Below, one piece after another: positions 4,967 to 7,758 of a stretch of 7,758 nt of DNA. The translations under genes and the position numbers were made by a program. Each line of letters starts with the position of its first letter. The first letter of the stretch is position 1. The DNA is from UBA2821 sp902763335. Its GTDB lineage: Bacteria > Bacillota > Clostridia > Lachnospirales > Lachnospiraceae. Where the stretch lies: NCBI GenBank assembly GCA_052066835.1, contig JBQHRJ010000036.1; one strand, 5' to 3'. Under the pieces are notes generated by a model. It worked only from the letters and a program-made list of their open reading frames with translations, was not told the origin of the DNA and did no database searches.

Positions 4967-6064
4967 TTAAGCTCCGTAAAGTTCATATCTGTCATTACAT
5001 GCACTTGGCCTGCATATTTTTCCAAGCTCCACATCCATTTCCTTACCTGATGTAGAGTTCCATATTTCATAACACTTAACAAAATTTTTAAATGTTACCT
5101 TTTTCAATACTTGAAAATCTGTACTGTTATCATATGCATACACACCCTCACCATCATCATTTTCATAAAATGAATACTGTCCGCTGAACTCACCAACATA
5201 ACTATATTTTTCATCAGTTCCAACTGTATACACTTTATTATTTATCCCAGTATCATACGAACCATATGATACGATGAGGTCCTTTATACCATCATCATTT
5301 ATGTCTGTAATAACATATTGTGAATAAGTACCATCTTTTATGTAATCATTAAGTACCGGCATATATACGTTAGAATAAACTATATCTCCGCTATTTAATG
5401 TAGAATCATTGTAATTTTTTTCTTTCTCCTTATCATAATAATTATTATTGTCTGACAAATCACCCTGTTCTGTCATGTACTGTTCCGATAAAAGTATATT
5501 ATTTTTAGCTGATTCATCTATGCTTAATCCCTGAGTTTTGGCATATTCCTTAAACAATGTATATAAAAATTCCTTCTTCTCATCATCATCCATCTCATAT
5601 GTACCATTTTTATATATTAAACAAACCTTAAATGCTCTGTCTTTTATATCATCGGTATATTTATCAAGCCAGAAACTAACTTTATATTTATCTACTGTTC
5701 CATCAGTGTGCCTTCCTTTAAACTTACATGTAACATGATAAATATCCGTATTTATTTTTACATACTTCCATTCTGCATTTTCATCCAGACTGTCTATAAC
5801 GTCTCCATAGGTTATATGCATAACCGAAATCGGGCAACTGTCCTTTACATGTTCTATTACGTTCTCATGATCATTTAAAAACCAAATATATGCTCCCCAT
5901 ATAAATATAATTGCTATCACTTTTAATATAGAATGTAGTATTGCTCTTACATTTTTTCCTTTTATAAGCATAACTTCGGTTTCTATAACCGTTTCAAATA
6001 TAATAAGTATTGTTCCTATAATGCAAACCCACTTAAAAATATTTTCTGAATTCTGTATATCCAT
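4967..6064 (-). CDS. Membrane-anchored surface protein with calcium-loop (FG-GAP-like) repeat
   Basis: No named family. From the ATG at 6064 (365 residues) there are two membrane helices (about 9-26 and 46-64) around a positive turn, then a large external part. Residues about 85-175 begin TYGDVIDSL..EW and resemble the outer domain of the next gene's product. After a polar N/D/K/E linker (about 200-226) comes ITDINDDGIKDLIVSYG (252-268), a D-x-N-x-D-G-x-x-D loop of the FG-GAP/EF-hand-like type that binds calcium. A weaker ENDDGEGVY lies at 301-309. Start choice: TAGGAGGAG ends 5 nt before the 6064 ATG. An upstream in-frame ATG at 6091 would put that ribosome site inside the coding region and has none of its own. 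This is the first gene of the operon. Confidence 0.75.
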   Translation of the reverse strand: MDIQNSENIFKWVCIIGTILIIFETVIETEVMLIKGKNVRAILHSILKVIAIIFIWGAYIWFLNDHENVIEHVKDSCPISVMHITYGDVIDSLDENAEWKYVKINTDIYHVTCKFKGRHTDGTVDKYKVSFWLDKYTDDIKDRAFKVCLIYKNGTYEMDDDEKKEFLYTLFKEYAKTQGLSIDESAKNNILLSEQYMTEQGDLSDNNNYYDKEKEKNYNDSTLNSGDIVYSNVYMPVLNDYIKDGTYSQYVITDINDDGIKDLIVSYGSYDTGINNKVYTVGTDEKYSYVGEFSGQYSFYENDDGEGVYAYDNSTDFQVLKKVTFKNFVKCYEIWNSTSGKEMDVELGKICRPSACNDRYELYGA

Positions 6065-6119
6065 AACTTCTCCTCCTATGTTAAAACACATGTATATTTT
6101 ATACTCTTAATATGTATAT

Positions 6120-6125
6120 ATAATA
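6120..6125 (-). promoter_or_regulatory. Probable -10 of the envelope operon promoter
   Basis: TATTAT on the - strand, preceded by TTTG, would start RNA near 6113 and give a leader of about 49 nt. The -35 position (6148-6143) reads CAGAAT, a poor match, so the promoter may need an activator. TATAAA at about 6095-6100 is another candidate with an equally poor -35. Confidence 0.35.
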
Positions 6126-6132
6126 CAAATTC

Positions 6133-6155
6133 ACACGGACACATTCTGTCCATGT
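6133..6155. promoter_or_regulatory. Dyad upstream of the operon -10
   Basis: ACACGGACA (133-141 past 6000) and TGTCCATGT (6147-6155) form a nine-position dyad with one mismatch and a 5-bp centre. It covers about -20 to -43 relative to the proposed start, a usual place for a regulator. In leftward RNA the mismatch is a G-U pair, so a hairpin is also possible if transcription reads through from upstream. Confidence 0.45.
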
Positions 6156-6171
6156 ATTAATTATTTTGCAC

Positions 6172-6255
6172 AAAAAACAGAGCAGGTGCTTGCCACCTGC
6201 TCTGTTTTTAATCATCTGATATTTAATCAGTTCTTTCGTTATATTGTATGTGTTT
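6172..6255 (-). ncRNA. Candidate small RNA of about 84 nt
   Basis: A consensus promoter (6262-6290) and a 16-bp intrinsic terminator (6173-6209) on the same strand enclose about 84 nt with no credible reading frame. The 5' part is AT-rich and mostly unpaired. CTGAT (6230-6226 on the - strand) pairs with ATCAG (6220-6216) in a 5-bp hairpin, followed by the terminator stem with loop GCAAG and a run of T. The preceding gene glnK has its own terminator upstream of this promoter, so the unit is independent. It could instead be an attenuated leader of the envelope operon, though I see no competing antiterminator pairing. Confidence 0.5.
6173..6209. terminator. Strong two-way intrinsic terminator
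   Basis: A perfect 16-bp stem (6173-6188 with 6194-6209) with a 5-nt loop. The A-run on one arm and T-run on the other make it functional on both strands. Leftward it ends the candidate small RNA; there is no rightward gene before it, so the rightward function is probably incidental. Confidence 0.85.
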
Positions 6256-6261
6256 ATTCAT

Positions 6262-6290
6262 ATAATACACCACTTTGTTTTATGTGTCAA
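6262..6290 (-). promoter_or_regulatory. Consensus leftward promoter of the candidate small RNA
   Basis: On the - strand a perfect TTGACA (6290-6285), exactly 17 bp, then TATTAT (6267-6262), giving a start near 6255. This is the best -35/-10 pair in the window. No gene start lies in the next 84 nt before a terminator. Confidence 0.7.
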
Positions 6291-6296
6291 CACATA
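6281..6296. promoter_or_regulatory. Operator-like palindrome over the -35
   Basis: TATGTGT and ACACATA form a perfect 7+7 dyad around CA, with the -35 TTGACA in its centre. A further TATGTGT half-site lies at 6247-6253, near the start of transcription. A repressor bound here would block the promoter. It does not match an operator I know. Confidence 0.4.
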
Positions 6297-6326
6297 TATT
6301 TTATGTTGTTTTTTCGTTGCTTATGC

Positions 6327-6357
6327 AAAAAAAGGACCACACCTTTCGGCATGATCC
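6327..6357 (-). terminator. Terminator of glnK
   Basis: On the - strand GGATCATGCC (6357-6348), loop GAAA and GGTGTGGTCC (6343-6334) form an unbroken 10-pair stem including three G-U pairs and a GNRA tetraloop. Seven T follow (6333-6327). It begins 19 nt after the glnK stop codon. Confidence 0.85.
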
Positions 6358-6375
6358 CTGATTTTCTGTAATTTC

Positions 6376-6723
6376 CTAGTTCAATGCATCATATCCACTT
6401 TCTTTTGTCCTTATCTTCATGGCTGTACGCATCTCATAACTGAATATTTTTCCATCTCCCACTTCACCTGTAAATGCTGCTTTTTGTATGGCATCTATAA
6501 CTTTTTTCTCCCATTCTTCTGATGAAACCACTATCTCGAATTTAATCTTTGGCAGCATTACAACATCTACTTTCGTTCCACGCACAAGTTTTTTATATCC
6601 CCTCTGTGCTCCACAGCCCATAACCTGTGATACTGTTATACCGTTTACATCTATGGCATTTAATGCTTCTTTTACATCTTCAAATACTTCTTCACGCACT
6701 ATTGCCTCTACCTTTATCATCAT
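6376..6723 (-). CDS. glnK: P-II nitrogen regulatory protein (GlnK/GlnB family)
   Basis: This 115-residue trimeric signal protein binds ATP/ADP and 2-oxoglutarate and, in the GlnK branch, reversibly plugs the AmtB ammonium channel. The family pattern is complete: an N-terminal IKVEAIVR strand, the T-loop (about 38-57), PKIKFEIVV (58-66), the TGEVGDGKIF B-loop (85-94) and the C-terminal RTKESGYDAL (105-114). The T-loop differs from E. coli GlnB: the uridylylated Tyr51 and the nearby Tyr46 align to V52 and V47, so uridylylation there is not possible, although Y43 is present. AAGGAAAG lies 7 nt before the first ATG (6723); the next codon is also ATG, so a start at 6720 is possible. It follows the amtB remnant by 35 nt and has its own terminator. 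I chose glnK from linkage to amtB. Confidence 0.9.
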   Translation of the reverse strand: MMIKVEAIVREEVFEDVKEALNAIDVNGITVSQVMGCGAQRGYKKLVRGTKVDVVMLPKIKFEIVVSSEEWEKKVIDAIQKAAFTGEVGDGKIFSYEMRTAMKIRTKESGYDALN

Positions 6724-6758
6724 ATTCTTACTTTCCTTTCCCTATAATATATGCTGCT

Positions 6759-7646
6759 TTATGAATCAAGTCCGTTGAATGTCGGATATGCACTTTCACC
6801 ATGCTCCGAAATATCAAGACCTGCCTTTTCTTCCTTGTCACTTACCCTGAGTGGTGTAAATATCTTCACAATTCCGAGACATATAAATGTTCCGGCAATT
6901 GCCACAGCTATGGTTACTACTATACCTATAATCTGTGCTACAAATAAATGGTAATCTCCAAATATCAGACCATCCCATTTTGCTACACTGTTTATTGAAC
7001 TCTTTGCAAATATTCCTGTAGCTATTCCGCCCCAGATACCACCTATTCCATGGCATCCAAATGCATCAAGTGCATCATCAATCTTAAGTTTACCCTTAAG
7101 TACTGAAATAGTAAAGCAACATATCGGGCTGACAAGTGCGCCAATGATTATAGCTGACCATATCGGTACAAATCCTGCTCCCGGAGTGATTGCCACAAGT
7201 CCTACAACCAGTCCGGTAGATGCACCTACAAGTGTTGGCTTTCCATCTTTAATCACATCTATAATCATCCATGACATCATTGCGCTGGCACTGGCAAGAG
7301 CCGTTGTCATAAATGCATGTGCTGCCAGACCGTTAGCTGCCAATGCACTTCCCGCATTAAATCCGAACCAGCCAAACCATAATATAAATGCTCCCAAAGC
7401 TACAAACGGTATGTTATGCACCCTGTATGCCGTATTCTCATATCCACGTCTTCTTCCAAGGATTATTGAAAATACGAGAGCACTCACACCTGAACTTATA
7501 TGTACTACATTTCCACCTGCAAAATCTACAGAACCTATCTCTGCTAAAAATCCTCCCTGTCCCCACACCATATGTGCCATCGGGTAATATACAATTACCG
7601 ACCAGAACAGTATAAATAAAAATAATGCCTTAAACTTAACTCTTCC
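6759..7646 (-). pseudogene. amtB: Ammonium transporter AmtB, 5'-truncated
   Basis: The encoded sequence matches the Amt/MEP channel family from just after the conserved GAFAER stretch (here starting RVKFKAL) to the normal C-terminus. It includes HISSG and CHGIGGIWGG, which carry the twin pore histidines, the WFGWFGFNAGS helix, and the LRVSDKEEKAGLDISEHGESAY tail that contacts GlnK. About 130 N-terminal residues, with the first membrane helices and the outer-gate phenylalanine region, are missing. Homology stops at about 7643-7646. The open frame runs on to a TTG at 7700, but the added residues (YHRQEIKSSYLK...) are not Amt-like and no ribosome site precedes them. None of the three leftward frames beyond it encodes the missing part. 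The protein is very unlikely to conduct ammonium. Confidence 0.8.
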
Positions 7647-7672
7647 CACTAGTATGATATATTTTAAATAAC

Positions 7673-7701
7673 TGGACTTTATTTCTTGCCTATGATACAA
7701 T
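7673..7701 (+). promoter_or_regulatory. Rightward promoter next to the amtB breakpoint
   Basis: TGGACT (7673-7678), 17 bp, then TACAAT (7696-7701) preceded by TGA, an extended -10. Predicted start is near 7708, about 25 nt before the next gene. It lies in the DNA that replaces the 5' part of amtB. Confidence 0.55.
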
Positions 7702-7732
7702 GTTTACATCAAGCGATGGAGGTATCGTATCT

Positions 7733-7758
7733 ATGGGAAGGAAATCAACTATTATAGA
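7733..7758 (+). CDS. Start of an unidentified gene leaving the window
   Basis: Only the first eight codons are visible (MGRKSTII). The call rests on ATG at 7733 with GGAGG at 7718-7722 (10-nt gap) and an extended -10 promoter just upstream. The fragment is too short to assign a family. Because it begins about 90 bp from the point where amtB homology ends, it could be the first gene of an inserted element, such as a transposase or regulator, but nothing visible proves that. Confidence 0.5.

Noticed and set aside
4415..5050. Long rightward frame of 211 codons opposite the operon
   Set aside because: It is a shadow of the two leftward genes, with no ribosome site or family resemblance, and it spans their intergenic gap.
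6172..6300. Known riboswitch, T-box or CRISPR elements
   Set aside because: I found no T-box sequence, no recognisable aptamer core and no regularly spaced direct repeats; only a promoter, two hairpins and a terminator are visible.
6186..6371. Rightward frame of 61 codons
   Set aside because: It begins within the terminator stem, has no ribosome site, and runs against the small-RNA promoter and the glnK terminator.
7144..7587. Rightward frame of 147 codons opposite amtB
   Set aside because: It is the antisense shadow of the conserved transporter sequence.
7647..7700. Extension of the transporter to a TTG start at 7700
   Set aside because: The added residues do not resemble any Amt N-terminus and there is no ribosome site before the TTG.

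Overview
The window is AT-rich (about one third G+C by eye). The protein features (a clostridial-type P-II/Amt pair, a DUF2085 protein, and small membrane-anchored proteins with zinc-ribbon, coiled-coil or calcium-loop features) fit an anaerobic Firmicute, most likely a Lachnospiraceae-type gut or rumen Clostridium. The family assignment is an inference from protein style, not a search result.

Layout. (1) 1-280 is non-coding, with two perfect palindromes and a long pyrimidine tract. (2) 281-1558 is a compact cassette. A complete Cre/Xer-like tyrosine recombinase (509-1510, +) lies between two perfect 31-bp inverted copies of a palindromic sequence (281-311 and 1528-1558). Each copy is built like a recombinase core site: two 11-bp arms around a 5-bp spacer. 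Inside the cassette a near-consensus promoter (350-378) points outward to the left, and a second, weaker one points toward the recombinase. Just outside the right copy is a strong rightward terminator (1561-1603). The simplest reading is a self-inverting DNA switch that carries its own recombinase and an outward promoter. In the present orientation the promoter fires out to the left; after inversion it would fire straight into the terminator. (3) 1602-6064 is a tight six-gene leftward operon of envelope proteins, none with a recognised function. They include two paralogues sharing a core domain, two proteins sharing an apparent ectodomain motif, a zinc-ribbon/coiled-coil membrane protein and a DUF2085 protein. 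Its transcription appears to end at the right copy of the recombination site, which has a T-run on that side. (4) 6110-6330 is a gene-free stretch holding a likely operon promoter with a dyad, a probable small RNA of about 84 nt with a consensus promoter and strong terminator, and the terminator of the next gene. (5) 6376-7646 is a P-II gene (glnK, leftward) preceded by an ammonium-transporter gene that has lost its N-terminal third or so. (6) 7647-7758 is unrelated sequence with a rightward promoter, ribosome-binding site and the first codons of a gene that leaves the window. It may belong to an insertion or rearrangement that broke amtB.

How the parts relate. The recombinase cassette and the envelope operon are tail-to-tail and share the right-hand recombination site as a terminator, so inversion could change both outward transcription to the left and read-through of the operon. 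The amtB-glnK pair looks decayed: glnK is intact, but amtB has lost its start, its first membrane helices and its promoter.
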